A stretch of 64,000 nucleotides of DNA from Streptomyces avicenniae (lineage in GTDB: Bacteria > Actinomycetota > Actinomycetes > Streptomycetales > Streptomycetaceae): the NCBI RefSeq assembly GCF_000719135.1, contig NZ_JOEK01000006.1, forward strand, positions 124,001-188,000, read 5' to 3'. Below the pieces are notes generated by a model. That model was not told the origin of the DNA, did not search any database, and saw nothing but the letters and a program-made list of their open reading frames with translations. Numbering within the stretch: position 1 is the first letter of the stretch; each line of letters starts with the position of its first letter. Of the stretch, positions 17,746 to 25,924 are shown piece by piece. The position numbers were made by a program, and so were the translations under genes.

Positions 17746-18666
17746 TCAGGGCAGCAGGGCCAGGGCCGTGTCCCACAGGCGGTCGGCGTTGGCCGGGTCG
17801 AGGGCGAAGGGGGCGACGCCTCCGGTGCCCATGGGGCCGCTGCGCTCCAGGACCGGCGACTCGTTGCAGTCCTCGAAGTACCGGCCGCCGATCCCGTCGA
17901 GCAGCGGGGAGGCCGCGAGCAGGACCGAGGTGGCCGCGCCCTGGGGCGGGGTCTTGCGGAACTGCTCGGGGCTGCGCAGGCCGCCGGTGTGTTTCTGGAG
18001 GTTGGTGGCGATGGCGCCGGGGTGCGCGGCGTTGGCGAGGATGCCCTCGCCCGACCAGTGGCGTGTGATGCCGACGGCGAGCAGCACGTCCGCCGTCTTC
18101 GACTGGCCGTAGGCGCTCCACGGGTCGTACGGCCGGAAGTGGTAGTGCAGGTCGTCGAAGATGACGGGCGAGAACAGGTGGCCGGTCGAGCTGAGGCAGA
18201 CGACGCGGGCGCCCCCGGCCGCGGCGAGCGCGTCGTGCAGGGCCTGGACGAGCGCGAAGTGGCCCATGAAGTTGGTCGCGAACTGGGCCTCCCAGCCCTC
18301 GGGGCTGCGCTCCAGCTCGGGGAGGGCCATGATGCCCGCGTTGTTGACGAGGATGTGCAGCGGCCCCGACCAGCGTCCGCCGAACGCGGTGACGGAGGCG
18401 AGGTCGGCCAGGTCGAGCTGTTCGACGCGGACGTGGGCGTTGCCGGTCGTCGCGGTGATGTCGGCGGCGATCGGGCGGCCCGCCTCGGGGCGGCGTACGG
18501 CGAGCGTCACCTCGGCGCCCGCCCCGGCGAGGGCGCGGGCGGTCTCGACGCCGATACCGGAGTTGGCGCCGGTGACGACGGCGCGCCGCCCGGACAGGTC
18601 CACCCCCGCGAGCACCTCGTCCGCGCGGGTGGCGAAGCCGAAGCCGGTCTGGATGCGGTCGGTCAC
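17746..18666 (-). CDS. Short-chain dehydrogenase (retinol-dehydrogenase/WWOX-like SDR)
   Basis: A 306-residue classical SDR: VVTGANSGIGVETARALAGAG (cofactor loop TGxxxGIG), ILVNNAGIM, catalytic Ser in VCLSSTGH and the pair Tyr/Lys in YGQSKTADVL. Length and the HPGAIATNLQKH block match the SDR group annotated as retinol dehydrogenase- or WW-domain oxidoreductase-like. The substrate is unknown. GTG 18666 has GAGGAG nine bases upstream. Divergent from the aldo/keto reductase. Confidence 0.88.
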   Translation of the reverse strand: MTDRIQTGFGFATRADEVLAGVDLSGRRAVVTGANSGIGVETARALAGAGAEVTLAVRRPEAGRPIAADITATTGNAHVRVEQLDLADLASVTAFGGRWSGPLHILVNNAGIMALPELERSPEGWEAQFATNFMGHFALVQALHDALAAAGGARVVCLSSTGHLFSPVIFDDLHYHFRPYDPWSAYGQSKTADVLLAVGITRHWSGEGILANAAHPGAIATNLQKHTGGLRSPEQFRKTPPQGAATSVLLAASPLLDGIGGRYFEDCNESPVLERSGPMGTGGVAPFALDPANADRLWDTALALLP

Positions 18667-18841
18667 GATGCTGTTCTCCTCGGGTCGCCGGGTCGCGCCG
18701 ACGGCGGGCGCGCTCCTTCCACGGTGCGGCCGACGTGCGGGAACAGCCACCGCTCCCGTGACACCGGTGGTGGCGCGCCGGACGGCCCGGCGGGCGGTAA
18801 TGCCTTGTGGTCGAGTGCGCTCGAAGCGGCAGACTGCCCGC

Positions 18842-19843
18842 ATGAGTACGACAGGCATATCCCGCCGCGCGCTGGGCCGCAGCGGCATCGAGGTCAGCGC
18901 CCTCGGCTTCGGCTGCTGGGCGATCGGCGGCGAGTGGCACGACACGGAAGGCAACCCGCTGGGCTGGGGGCCGGTGGATGACGCGGAGTCCGTCCGGGCG
19001 ATCCACCGGGCGATCGACCTCGGGGTGACGTTCTTCGACACGGCGGACACCTATGGCGCGGGGCACTCCGAGCGGGTGCTCGGCAAGGCGGTCGCCGGGC
19101 GGCGCGACGGCGTCGTGCTGGCGTCCAAGTGGAGTTCGGTCTTCGACGAGGAGACGAAGACGGCGTTCGGGGAGCCGGGCCTCACCCCCGAGTACGCGAG
19201 GTCGGCGCTGACCGCGACCCTGCGGCGCCTGGGCACCGATCATCTGGACCTCTACCAGTTCCACTCGAACGCGGGCCCGCTGGAGGAGGCGGCGGTGCTG
19301 CGGGAGACGTGCGAGGAGTTCGTGCGCGAGGGGCTGATCCGGGCGTACGGCTGGTCCACGGACGACCCGGAGCGCGCGCGGCTGTTCGCGGAGGGCGAGC
19401 ACTGCGCGGCGGTGCAGGTCAACCTCAACGTGCTCCAGGACGCGCCGGAGATGCTGGCGCTGTGCGACGAGGTGGACATCGCGGCGGTGAACCGGGGGCC
19501 GCTCGCGATGGGCGTGCTGACCGGGAAGTACGGCACCGGCGGCGACGTCACCGGCAAGGGCGACATCCGGTCGGTGCCGCCCGGGTGGCTGTCGTTCTTC
19601 TCGGACGGCCGGGTCGCGCCCGAGTGGCAGGCGCGGTTCGACGCGGTGCGGGACATCCTGACGTCGGGCGGCCGTACCCCGGCGCAGGGCGCGCTGGCGT
19701 GGCTGTGGGCCCGCAGCCCGCGTACGGTGCCGATCCCCGGGATCAGGACCGTGGCGCAGGCCGAGGAGAACGCGGGCGCGCTGGCCTTCGGCCCGCTGAC
19801 CGCGGCGCAGATGGCGGAGATCGAGACGCTGCTGAAGCGCTGA
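18842..19843 (+). CDS. Aldo/keto reductase
   Basis: A 333-residue NADPH-dependent reductase of the TIM-barrel AKR superfamily. It shows FFDTADTYGAGHSERVLGKA (catalytic Asp and Tyr), VLASKW (Lys), LDLYQFHSNAG (His position) and the cofactor block VPIPGIRTVAQAEENAG. ATG 18842 lies seven bases after CAGACT, so the mRNA may be leaderless. The last residues are odd: the gene ends inside the terminal inverted repeat of a mobile element (19840-20109) that supplies the TGA. The native C-terminus may therefore have been replaced; a 21-bp copy of its 3' coding end lies at 27207-27227. Confidence 0.9.
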   Translation: MSTTGISRRALGRSGIEVSALGFGCWAIGGEWHDTEGNPLGWGPVDDAESVRAIHRAIDLGVTFFDTADTYGAGHSERVLGKAVAGRRDGVVLASKWSSVFDEETKTAFGEPGLTPEYARSALTATLRRLGTDHLDLYQFHSNAGPLEEAAVLRETCEEFVREGLIRAYGWSTDDPERARLFAEGEHCAAVQVNLNVLQDAPEMLALCDEVDIAAVNRGPLAMGVLTGKYGTGGDVTGKGDIRSVPPGWLSFFSDGRVAPEWQARFDAVRDILTSGGRTPAQGALAWLWARSPRTVPIPGIRTVAQAEENAGALAFGPLTAAQMAEIETLLKR

Positions 19844-20109
19844 AGGGCGTTGCGGAAGGTCGTGTTCGGACAGGTCAGGGCCGGACTCGTGGTCTTTCTG
19901 GTCATGTGGGCGACGGCCTGGACCGCATGGTGCAGGCCGTCGCCGCGCTGGCGGCGGCAGTCGCGAAGGATCTTGTAGTGCTTCATCCGGGCGAAGGTGT
20001 GCCCGACACGGGCCCTGACTCTGCGGTGCTCGGCGTTGCCCTCCTTCTCACCGGACAGGAGGGCTCGTCCCCGCCCTGTTCCCTCACAACCTTCCGCAAC
20101 ACCCTTCAG
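19840..20109 (-). mobile_element. IS5-like element remnant with intact terminal inverted repeats
   Basis: A 270-bp element bounded by 25-bp inverted repeats (19840-19864 and 20085-20109) that differ at two positions and begin CTGAAGGG. Inside, the minus strand encodes the C-terminal end of an IS5-family transposase: GHTFARMKHYKILRDCRRQ followed by RGDGLHHAVQAVAHM, about 60 residues, without the N-terminal and central catalytic parts. It is therefore a deletion derivative, possibly mobilisable in trans like a MITE. Both repeats begin with CTGA, and this places an in-frame TGA at the end of the aldo/keto reductase gene on the left and the DUF397 fragment on the right. No clear target duplication. 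Confidence 0.75.
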
Positions 20110-20215
20110 GCCGCGATGGGGAACCCGCCGCCCCGGACTGGGGCGACACCGGGGAAGTCGCCGTAAATCTCTGGGCAGTTGCCCTGCGCTCCGCTGTTGG
20201 GATCGCGGGGATCCG
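20106..20215 (-). pseudogene. DUF397 gene fragment
   Basis: The minus strand reads NSGAQGNCPEIYGDFPGVAP followed by VRGGGFPIAA and a TGA at 20106-20108 inside the element's repeat. This is the DUF397 signature (compare SGAQGDCLETSGDFAGVVPV in the intact gene at 27289-27507), with the N-terminal start missing and the C-terminal half shortened. Nucleotide identity to the intact gene is roughly 84% over 70 bp by eye, so it is a paralogue, not a fresh duplicate. Confidence 0.7.
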
Positions 20216-20394
20216 CCCGTCTCTGTCGCACCTTTCTGCCACCTCGCCGAAGAAAACGGCTTGAGCCCCGCGGCCCCCCCGCCTACAGTGCTGCGCATGG
20301 GTTCTCTGTGATAGTCCCCGCGCGGCCGTGTTGAGCTCGGCTCCGTCGTCGCGCGTTCTCATCCGTGCTTCCGTTCCTCCCGTGATGCCGTCTG

Positions 20395-20429
20395 TCCGGC
20401 GTGCGCGGAGTGGTTCCGGCGTGCGCGGA
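20395..20429 (+). repeat. Tandem 20-bp repeat in the ABC-F leader
   Basis: TCCGGCGTGCGCGGA occurs at 20395-20409 and again at 20415-20429. It is followed 50 bases later by the ABC-F start. CGTCTGTCC is also repeated around it. The 263-bp stretch from the DUF397 fragment to the ABC-F start has no complete gene. A short overlapping frame beginning MRLSIRADRPGREQ at 20429 could be a leader peptide; attenuation is speculation. Confidence 0.4.
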
Positions 20430-20478
20430 TGCGTCTGTCCATCCGTGCCGATCGGCCCGGCCGAGAACAGGGGGCTCC

Positions 20479-22143
20479 ATGCTCACCGCACAACTGTCTC
20501 TTCATCACGTCACCCGCCGCTACGACGACCACGTCGTGCTGGACGACGTGTCCTTCAGCGTCAAGCCGGGCGAGAGGGTCGGCATCATCGGCGACAACGG
20601 AACCGGTAAATCCACCCTGTTGCGATTGATCGCCGGGCAGGACCGGCCCGACAACGGCGACCTGACCGTGATCGCGCCAGGCGGCTCGGGCTATCTGGCC
20701 CAGTCGTGGGCCCTGCCCCCCGAGGCCACCGTCCAGGACGCGGTGGACACGGCTCTCGCCGACCTGCGTGAACTCGAAGCGCGGATGCACCACGCCGAAG
20801 CCGGACTCACGGGCCTGGCGGGGGCGGAGCTCACCGCCGCGCTGGACGCCTACGCCCGCATGGTCGCCCGGTACGAGGCGCGCGCCGGCTACGAGGCCGA
20901 CGCCCGGGTGGACATCGCCCTGCACGGGCTCGGCCTGCCGGGTCTGGCCCGGGATCGGGCCCTGGGCACGCTGTCGGGCGGTGAGCGTTCACGGCTGGCG
21001 CTGGCCGCGACCTTGGCGTCGCAGCCGGAGCTGATACTGCTGGACGAGCCGACCAACGATCTGGACGACCAGGCGGTGAGCTGGCTGGAGGCACACCTGC
21101 GGGCGCATCGCGGCACGGTGCTCGCGGTCACCCATGACCGGGTGTTCCTGGAACGGGTCACCACCACGATCCTGGAGGTCCGCGAGGGCAAGGTGACTCG
21201 TCACGGCGACGGCTACAACGGCTACCTTGCCGCGAAGGCCGCCGAGCGGCGGCGGCGTATGCAGGAGTACGCGGACTGGTGCGCGGAGCTGGCTCGCAAC
21301 CAGAAGTTGGCCGCCACGAACGTGGCACGACTGGAGGCGGTGCCTCGCAAGCTGCCGTTCGCCGTGTTCGGCCACGGCGGCTTCCGTGCCCGCGGCCGTG
21401 GTCACGGGGCGATGGTCCGTATCCGCAATGCGAAGGAGCGTGTCGAACGGCTGACGGACAGTCCTGTCGCGCCGCCGCCCGAACCGCTGGTCTTCGCCCC
21501 TCGGATGACCACCGCCGACGGCCGGACGTCGCAGGCCGTGGCGGAACTCACCGGCATCCGTGTCGAGGACCGGCTGCACATACCTTCGCTGCGGATCGGC
21601 GGCGAGGAGCGGCTGTTGGTCACCGGGCCCAACGGAGCCGGAAAGACGACGCTCATGCGGGTGCTGGCGGGTGAGTTGCGGCCCGATGAGGGGACGGTGC
21701 GCACGCGGGGCCGGGTCGGGCACTTGAGGCAGGAGGAGACACCGTGGCCGCCCGGCCTGACCGTCCCGCAGGCGTTCGCCCACGGCCGCGGAGGCGAACT
21801 GGACGAGCACATCGACCATCTGTTGTCCCTCGGCCTGTTCAGCCCTGCCGACCTGCGCCTGAAAGTGCGCGAACTGTCCTACGGACAAAGGCGCCGGATC
21901 GAACTGGCCCGCCTCGTCAGCGAACCCATCGACCTGTTGCTGCTGGACGAGCCCACCAACCATCTCTCCCCCGCCCTGGTCGAAGAACTGGAAGGAGCCC
22001 TGGCCCACTACCGAGGCGCGGTCGTCGTCGTCACCCACGACCGCCGCATGCGAACCCGCTTCACCGGCAGGCACGTCGAGCTGAACACAGGCCACATCGC
22101 ACAGTCTGCGCCCTGTTCTCCCGAAGCGGTGGCGAAGCGATGA
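20479..22143 (+). CDS. ABC-F family ATPase (ribosomal-protection / antibiotic-resistance type)
   Basis: A 554-residue soluble protein with two ABC domains and no membrane part. Domain 1 has GDNGTGKST (about 38-46), LSGGERSRLAL and LILLDEPTNDLDD. Domain 2 has GPNGAGKTT, LSYGQRRRIELARL and LLLLDEPTNHLS. Between them is a basic inter-domain linker (about residues 255-330, AKAAERRRRMQEYADW onward) of the kind that reaches the ribosomal exit site. Size and the carboxy end resemble the TlrC/CarA/OleB-like proteins of antibiotic producers, which dislodge macrolide-type drugs. Codon use is less GC-biased than in flanking genes and it lies in a scarred island, suggesting transfer. ATG 20479 follows AGGGGG. 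Confidence 0.85.
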   Translation: MLTAQLSLHHVTRRYDDHVVLDDVSFSVKPGERVGIIGDNGTGKSTLLRLIAGQDRPDNGDLTVIAPGGSGYLAQSWALPPEATVQDAVDTALADLRELEARMHHAEAGLTGLAGAELTAALDAYARMVARYEARAGYEADARVDIALHGLGLPGLARDRALGTLSGGERSRLALAATLASQPELILLDEPTNDLDDQAVSWLEAHLRAHRGTVLAVTHDRVFLERVTTTILEVREGKVTRHGDGYNGYLAAKAAERRRRMQEYADWCAELARNQKLAATNVARLEAVPRKLPFAVFGHGGFRARGRGHGAMVRIRNAKERVERLTDSPVAPPPEPLVFAPRMTTADGRTSQAVAELTGIRVEDRLHIPSLRIGGEERLLVTGPNGAGKTTLMRVLAGELRPDEGTVRTRGRVGHLRQEETPWPPGLTVPQAFAHGRGGELDEHIDHLLSLGLFSPADLRLKVRELSYGQRRRIELARLVSEPIDLLLLDEPTNHLSPALVEELEGALAHYRGAVVVVTHDRRMRTRFTGRHVELNTGHIAQSAPCSPEAVAKR

Positions 22144-22159
22144 GTGGCTCCCCGTGATC

Positions 22160-22464
22160 ACGGTGGCGCCCGGTCATGGCGTCGGTGACGGCCGGTGCCG
22201 CGTGGCTCGCCCTTGGGGGCAGTGGTGTCGAGCCCTTCCGGCGTGGACTCGCGGATGCGCCCCCGCTGTTCGCGGTCTTCGCCCTCTCGGCGAAGACCGC
22301 GAACAGCGGGGGCGCATCTCCAGGACCGAGCCGTGGGCGGTGAGGCGGTCGGCGAGCGCGGCGAGTCCGGAGGCGTCGCGGCCGAGCCGGGTCATCTCCG
22401 ACATCGTGAAGATGACCCGGCAGTGCGGGGCGTGCGCCCTGACCTCCCCCGCTGTCCGCAGCAC
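22160..22464 (-). pseudogene. Serine recombinase (resolvase) remnant, two frames
   Basis: On the minus strand from 22464 the frame reads HCRVIFTMSEMTRLGRDASG, then LAALADRLTAHGSVLEM, the catalytic-domain end of a resolvase. After a 65-bp hairpin the reading resumes in another frame as IRESTPEGLDTTAPKG, the start of the resolvase helical and DNA-binding part. The block between (normally about 30-40 residues, LLFAxFAAMAETERE) is replaced by the inverted repeat. No start and no DNA-binding domain remain, so it is a dead fragment. Confidence 0.7.
22254..22318. repeat. Perfect 30-bp inverted repeat inside the resolvase remnant
   Basis: Arms 22254-22283 and 22289-22318 are perfect complements separated by CTCTC. 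One arm contains CTGTTCGCGGTCTTCGCC, which codes LFAVFA in resolvases and also occurs in the second resolvase scar at 27183-27200. The structure looks like a fold-back duplication of resolvase sequence. It may also act as a terminator for the convergent ABC-F gene and the SRPBCC gene. Confidence 0.8.
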
Positions 22465-22495
22465 GCGGTGCCGGGTCGGCTGCCGATCATCGGGC

Positions 22496-23095
22496 TCAGT
22501 CCGGCGTGAGGGACGAGCCGACCCGCTGGGCGAGCGCCTGGTTCATCGCGTGGAACTGCGGGAGTGTGTCGCGCTCCAGCATGCCCGTGGCGAAGGGGAC
22601 GGCGACGCCGGTGAAACGTTCGACCTGCGTCACCCGGACGCGGCCCGGGGCGATCTCCTCGATCGTGAAGCGGTGCTCCCCGTCCGCGATCCAGCCGGGG
22701 CCCATCCTCCCCAGCCAGCGCAGCTCCCGGCCGGGGTCGGCGGTCAGCACCTCGGGGGTGAAGGTGGTGTCGCCGCTCGCGTCGTGCATGACGATGCGCA
22801 GACGGGCGCCCTCCTTGAGGCCACCGGGTGAGGTCACCTGCGCCGAGGTCATGAACGGGTTCCACTCGGGGTAGGCGGAGAAGTCCGTCAGCACTCTCCA
22901 GACCTCCTCCGGGCTCGCCTGGATCTCGATGGAGGCGGTCATCCGGAAGGCGTGGAACTTCGCCCAGGTCGTGTAGCCGGCGAGGAGAATGACGAGCACC
23001 CCCAGGACGGCGTACAGCCGGGGGTGGCGCCGAAGCCGGGAAACCGGCCGCGGTCCCGCGTCTTTGGCGGTTATGGGTATGGCGGTGGCAGGCAT
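22496..23095 (-). CDS. Membrane-anchored SRPBCC domain protein
   Basis: A 199-residue protein with a basic N-terminus, a single membrane helix (LYAVLGVLVILLAGYTTW, about 32-50), then a SRPBCC (START-like) ligand-binding domain. The domain begins IEIQASPEEVWRVLTDFSAY and PEWNPFM and ends VPFATGMLERDTLPQFHAMN, the polyketide cyclase/dehydrase-2 style. ATG 23095 follows AAGGACC. It lies 70 bp downstream of the TetR gene on the same strand, so the pair is likely an autoregulated operon. The ligand is unknown. Confidence 0.8.
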   Translation of the reverse strand: MPATAIPITAKDAGPRPVSRLRRHPRLYAVLGVLVILLAGYTTWAKFHAFRMTASIEIQASPEEVWRVLTDFSAYPEWNPFMTSAQVTSPGGLKEGARLRIVMHDASGDTTFTPEVLTADPGRELRWLGRMGPGWIADGEHRFTIEEIAPGRVRVTQVERFTGVAVPFATGMLERDTLPQFHAMNQALAQRVGSSLTPD

Positions 23096-23165
23096 TGCCG
23101 GTCCTTGTCTCGTGACGGTGACGGTGATGAGAGGGCGGGGTGTGCAGGGCGGCGTCGGCTCCGCG

Positions 23166-23777
23166 TCAGGCCGACGCACCGCGCAGCGCGCCGGCGAGCA
23201 ACCGATCGACGTACTCGGCGTCGAGCGGGCCGCCGGTGATCAGCAGCCGGTAGTACAGGGCACCGGCGAGCTGGTCGAACAGCGCCTCCGGCTCGACGTC
23301 GGCACGCAACTCACCGCTTTCCCTGGCCTGTTCGAGCAGCCGCAACACCAGCGCGTTGCGTCGGCGGAACATCGCCTGGACGGCGGCCCCGACGTCGGCG
23401 TGCCGGGCGGCTGCGGCGACGACCTCCGCGACCAGCCCGGCGGAGCCGTCGCCCGACGTGGCGGGGCGGCCCGCCCGCCGCATCCGGTTCAGCCCCGCGA
23501 CGATCTCGCCGAGGTAGCGGGTGAGGTCGGCGCGGACGTCACCGCTGTACTCGACCGGCACGGCGTCCTGCAGCCGGGCGACCACGGCGACGATCAGGTG
23601 GTCCCTGGTGGGCCACCGCCGGTAGAGCGTGGTCTTGGCAACCCCCGCCCTCCCCGCCGCCTCATCGACCGAGAACCGGTCGTACCCGCGATCGACCAGC
23701 AACTCCAGGGCGGCGTCGAGGATGCGCGCGTCCGCCCCCTCACTGCGTGGCCGCCCCCGCCGGGGGGTGGGTTCCAT
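23166..23777 (-). CDS. TetR/AcrR transcriptional regulator
   Basis: A 203-residue TetR regulator: GRPRSEGADARILDAALELL and FSVDEAAGRAGVAKTTLYRR give the helix-turn-helix (about 8-55), and the C-terminal domain ends FDQLAGALYYRLLITGGPLD. ATG 23777 has AAGGAG nine bases upstream. Two inverted copies of a 21-bp site lie just before it (23792-23853), so it probably represses its own operon with the SRPBCC gene. Confidence 0.9.
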   Translation of the reverse strand: MEPTPRRGRPRSEGADARILDAALELLVDRGYDRFSVDEAAGRAGVAKTTLYRRWPTRDHLIVAVVARLQDAVPVEYSGDVRADLTRYLGEIVAGLNRMRRAGRPATSGDGSAGLVAEVVAAAARHADVGAAVQAMFRRRNALVLRLLEQARESGELRADVEPEALFDQLAGALYYRLLITGGPLDAEYVDRLLAGALRGASA

Positions 23778-23791
23778 GGCGCACTCCTTTT

Positions 23792-23853
23792 CGCTACGAC
23801 CGTTTCGTAAATAACAGTAGAGGACGGCCTCCATTTACGCAACGGCAGTAGCG
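23792..23853. promoter_or_regulatory. Paired inverted operator sites of the 23166 TetR
   Basis: Bases 23792-23812 read CGCTAC..CCGTT.CGTAAAT, and the reverse complement of 23833-23853 gives the same pattern, with 18 of 21 positions identical. Each also holds its own short dyad (TACGA...TCGTA in the first). They flank the expected promoter of the TetR operon. Confidence 0.6.
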
Positions 23854-24304
23854 AAATAAGTCCGGAGGCCACGGCACGCCCGGTCGCCGACCCCGACAGA
23901 GGACGGGGTTCCCTGGTCCACCGCCGGACGTCCTCGCCATCCGCACGATGTCGGGCATCGCGCCGTAGCAGTTGCTCAAGTCCCGCGCCTCCGCACTGCC
24001 CGACGGCCGCACCCGGGTCTGCCGCACGATCGGGTGACGTCCGGTCCGGCTAGCCCTTGTGGGGCGGGTGCCCTTGTGGGGCGGGTGCCCTTGTGGGGCG
24101 GGTGGGGAGGACGTCGCTGTGCCCGAGCCTTGTCCGGAGGAACCGCGGCCCGGCGTGAGGGGCGAGGGTCATGCGGCCGTACGGGAGCGGGGAGAGCCGG
24201 GCGACCGGTCCGGGGGCTTCAGGCCGAGCCGAGTCGGCCACGCGTCGGCCGGGCCGTGGGCGCTCCCGGCGCGGCACGGTGGCCATCCGAGGCGGCTGCG
24301 GTTG
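23854..24304. other. 451-bp stretch without a supportable gene
   Basis: Between the TetR operators and the MFS stop codon I find only short open frames of Arg/Pro/Gly-rich composition on both strands. A triple 17-bp tandem repeat lies at 24053-24103. It may hold further eroded sequence of the island, but nothing recognisable. Confidence 0.5.
24053..24103. repeat. Three tandem copies of a 17-bp unit
   Basis: GCCCTTGTGGGGCGGGT is repeated exactly three times (24053-24069, 24070-24086, 24087-24103) in a non-coding stretch. It is a simple variable-number tandem repeat; no function is evident. Confidence 0.9.
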
Positions 24305-25759
24305 TCAACGGCTGTTCGCGAACGCCTCGTTCGGGGTGGTGACCGCATCCGGACCGGTGGAACGTCGCGGCGCCGAGGAATCTTCCACGGATCGGGACCT
24401 CGCCAGCCACAGGCCGGTGAACACGGCGGCGGCCGATGTGACGGCTCCGGCGGCGAGGAAGGCGCTGTTGAGGCCGGTCTCGAAGGAGGCGCCGCCGGAT
24501 TGCCGGGTGCGGACGACGGCTCCGAGTACCGCCACGCCGAGCACCGCGCCGATCTGCCGGGTGGTGCTGCTGATGCCTGACGCGAGGCCGCCTTCCTGCG
24601 GGCTGACTGACTGGATGGCGGCTCCCGTCAGTGGGGACAGGGTCAGGGCGAAGCCGGCGCCGACGATTCCCAGCCGCCACCACACGTTCCCGTAGCCGGT
24701 GTCGGCGTGCACCGTGCCGAGCGCCAGCAGCCCCCCTCCGGCCAGGACCAGGCCGGTGGTGACCACGACGCGGAAGCCGTACCGGGCGGCGAACCGGCCC
24801 GCGAACGGGCTGACGATCACCATGGCGAGGGAGACGGGGAGGGTTTGCAGACCGGCGCGCAGGATCGAGCTGCCCTGGACGTACACGAAGAACTGGGAGA
24901 AGAAGAACGACGAGCCCATGAGCGCGAACCCCACCACGACCATCGCGGTGTTGGACACGGTGAACAGACGCTGACGGAAAAGCCGCAGCGGCAGCATCGG
25001 AGCGGAGCGACGCGCTTCGACCGCGACGAAGGCGGCGAGGAGAATCGCCGCGGCGGCGAAGCCGCCCAGGACGACCGGTGACGTCCAGCCGCGCGCACCG
25101 CCCTCGATCAGCCCGTAGGTCAGCGCCCCTACCCCCAGGACGGACAGCACCGTGCCCGGGATGTCGATGGCGGGGGCGCTCGGATTACGGGACTCGCCGA
25201 GGTGGCGCAGGCCGACCAGCAGAAGGAGCATGCCCATGGGCAGATTGACCAGGAAGATGGCGGGCCAGCCGTAGGCCCCTGTCAGCACGCCGCCGGCCAC
25301 GGGGCCTGCGGCCAGACCGATTCCGCTGAATCCGGCCCACAGTCCGATTGCCTTGACCCGTTCCTGCGGCACGGGATAGGCGGCGGCGAGCAGGGCCAGC
25401 GAGGCGGGGCTCAGCGCAGCGGCCCCGATGCCCTGAAGCGCCCGGCCGGCGACCAGCCAGCCGACCGAGGGCGCGAGGCTGCACAGCACCGACGCGACGG
25501 TGAACACCGCCACACCGGTCAGGTACACCCGCTTGCGGCCGAACCGGTCGGCGAAGATGCCTCCGGACAGCAGCAGCATGGCGACCAGCAGGACGTACGC
25601 ATCGACGATCCATTGCAGACCGGTCAGCTGCGTGTCCAGCCGGTGCTGCATGTCGGGCAGCGCCGCTCCGACGATCGTGTTGTCGAGCAGGACCATGAAT
25701 TGGCCCAGGCAGGTCACCGTGAGCAGCACGGCCCGGTTGGATCGGCTGCCTACGGTCAC
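24305..25759 (-). CDS. MFS drug exporter, DHA2 family (14 TM)
   Basis: A 484-residue proton-driven exporter with 14 predicted membrane helices. The N-terminal motif LDNTIVGAALPDMQ, motif A GIFADRFGRKRVYLTG, motif C-type GIGLAAGPVAGGVL and PAIFLVNLPMGMLLLL are diagnostic of the EmrB/QacA (DHA2) family. GTG 25759 is the most likely start, though its ribosome site is distant (AGAGGA about 24 bases upstream). It is divergent from the TetR at 25925, whose direct-repeat operators lie in the gap. Next to an ABC-F protein it adds to a drug-resistance flavour of the island; its substrate is unknown. Confidence 0.9.
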   Translation of the reverse strand: MTVGSRSNRAVLLTVTCLGQFMVLLDNTIVGAALPDMQHRLDTQLTGLQWIVDAYVLLVAMLLLSGGIFADRFGRKRVYLTGVAVFTVASVLCSLAPSVGWLVAGRALQGIGAAALSPASLALLAAAYPVPQERVKAIGLWAGFSGIGLAAGPVAGGVLTGAYGWPAIFLVNLPMGMLLLLVGLRHLGESRNPSAPAIDIPGTVLSVLGVGALTYGLIEGGARGWTSPVVLGGFAAAAILLAAFVAVEARRSAPMLPLRLFRQRLFTVSNTAMVVVGFALMGSSFFFSQFFVYVQGSSILRAGLQTLPVSLAMVIVSPFAGRFAARYGFRVVVTTGLVLAGGGLLALGTVHADTGYGNVWWRLGIVGAGFALTLSPLTGAAIQSVSPQEGGLASGISSTTRQIGAVLGVAVLGAVVRTRQSGGASFETGLNSAFLAAGAVTSAAAVFTGLWLARSRSVEDSSAPRRSTGPDAVTTPNEAFANSR

Positions 25760-25855
25760 ACGTGATGCGGCGATGGGGATTCCTCTCGATCGTCAGGTGC
25801 ACCCCGCCACGGTCAACGTGGGCGGCGATACACCCGAGCACCTTAAAGCAGTCCT

Positions 25856-25914
25856 CGACTGCGTTAGGAGACCATAGGGGAAGCTCCTCGTAAACGCAAG
25901 CCACGACTGCGTTA
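25856..25914. promoter_or_regulatory. Direct-repeat operators between MFS exporter and TetR
   Basis: CGACTGCGTTA occurs at 25856-25866 and 25904-25914 (48 bp apart), with a related inverted element (GTAAACGCAA) between. The second copy ends ten bases before the TetR ATG. The arrangement fits a TetR repressing both divergent genes. Confidence 0.55.
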
Positions 25915-25924
25915 AGGTGGGAGG

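Noticed and set aside
17543..19402. Upstream extension of the alcohol dehydrogenase frame to 958 codons
   Set aside because: The extension overlaps the SDR and aldo/keto reductase genes and is low-complexity; the family start is at ATG 17542.
22254..22318. The 30-bp hairpin as a phage or integrase attachment site
   Set aside because: The arms encode resolvase residues and the flanks are resolvase sequence, so a rearrangement is the simpler explanation; no integrase gene is intact nearby.
23794..24027. A 77-codon minus frame (MRQTRVRPSGSAEARDLSNC start)
   Set aside because: It overlaps the TetR operators, has no ribosome site and no recognisable family; it might be eroded coding sequence but I cannot support it.
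24050..24286. A 78-codon minus-strand frame and overlapping plus frames in the island gap
   Set aside because: They include the tandem 17-bp repeat, are Pro/Arg-rich, lack ribosome sites and match no family.
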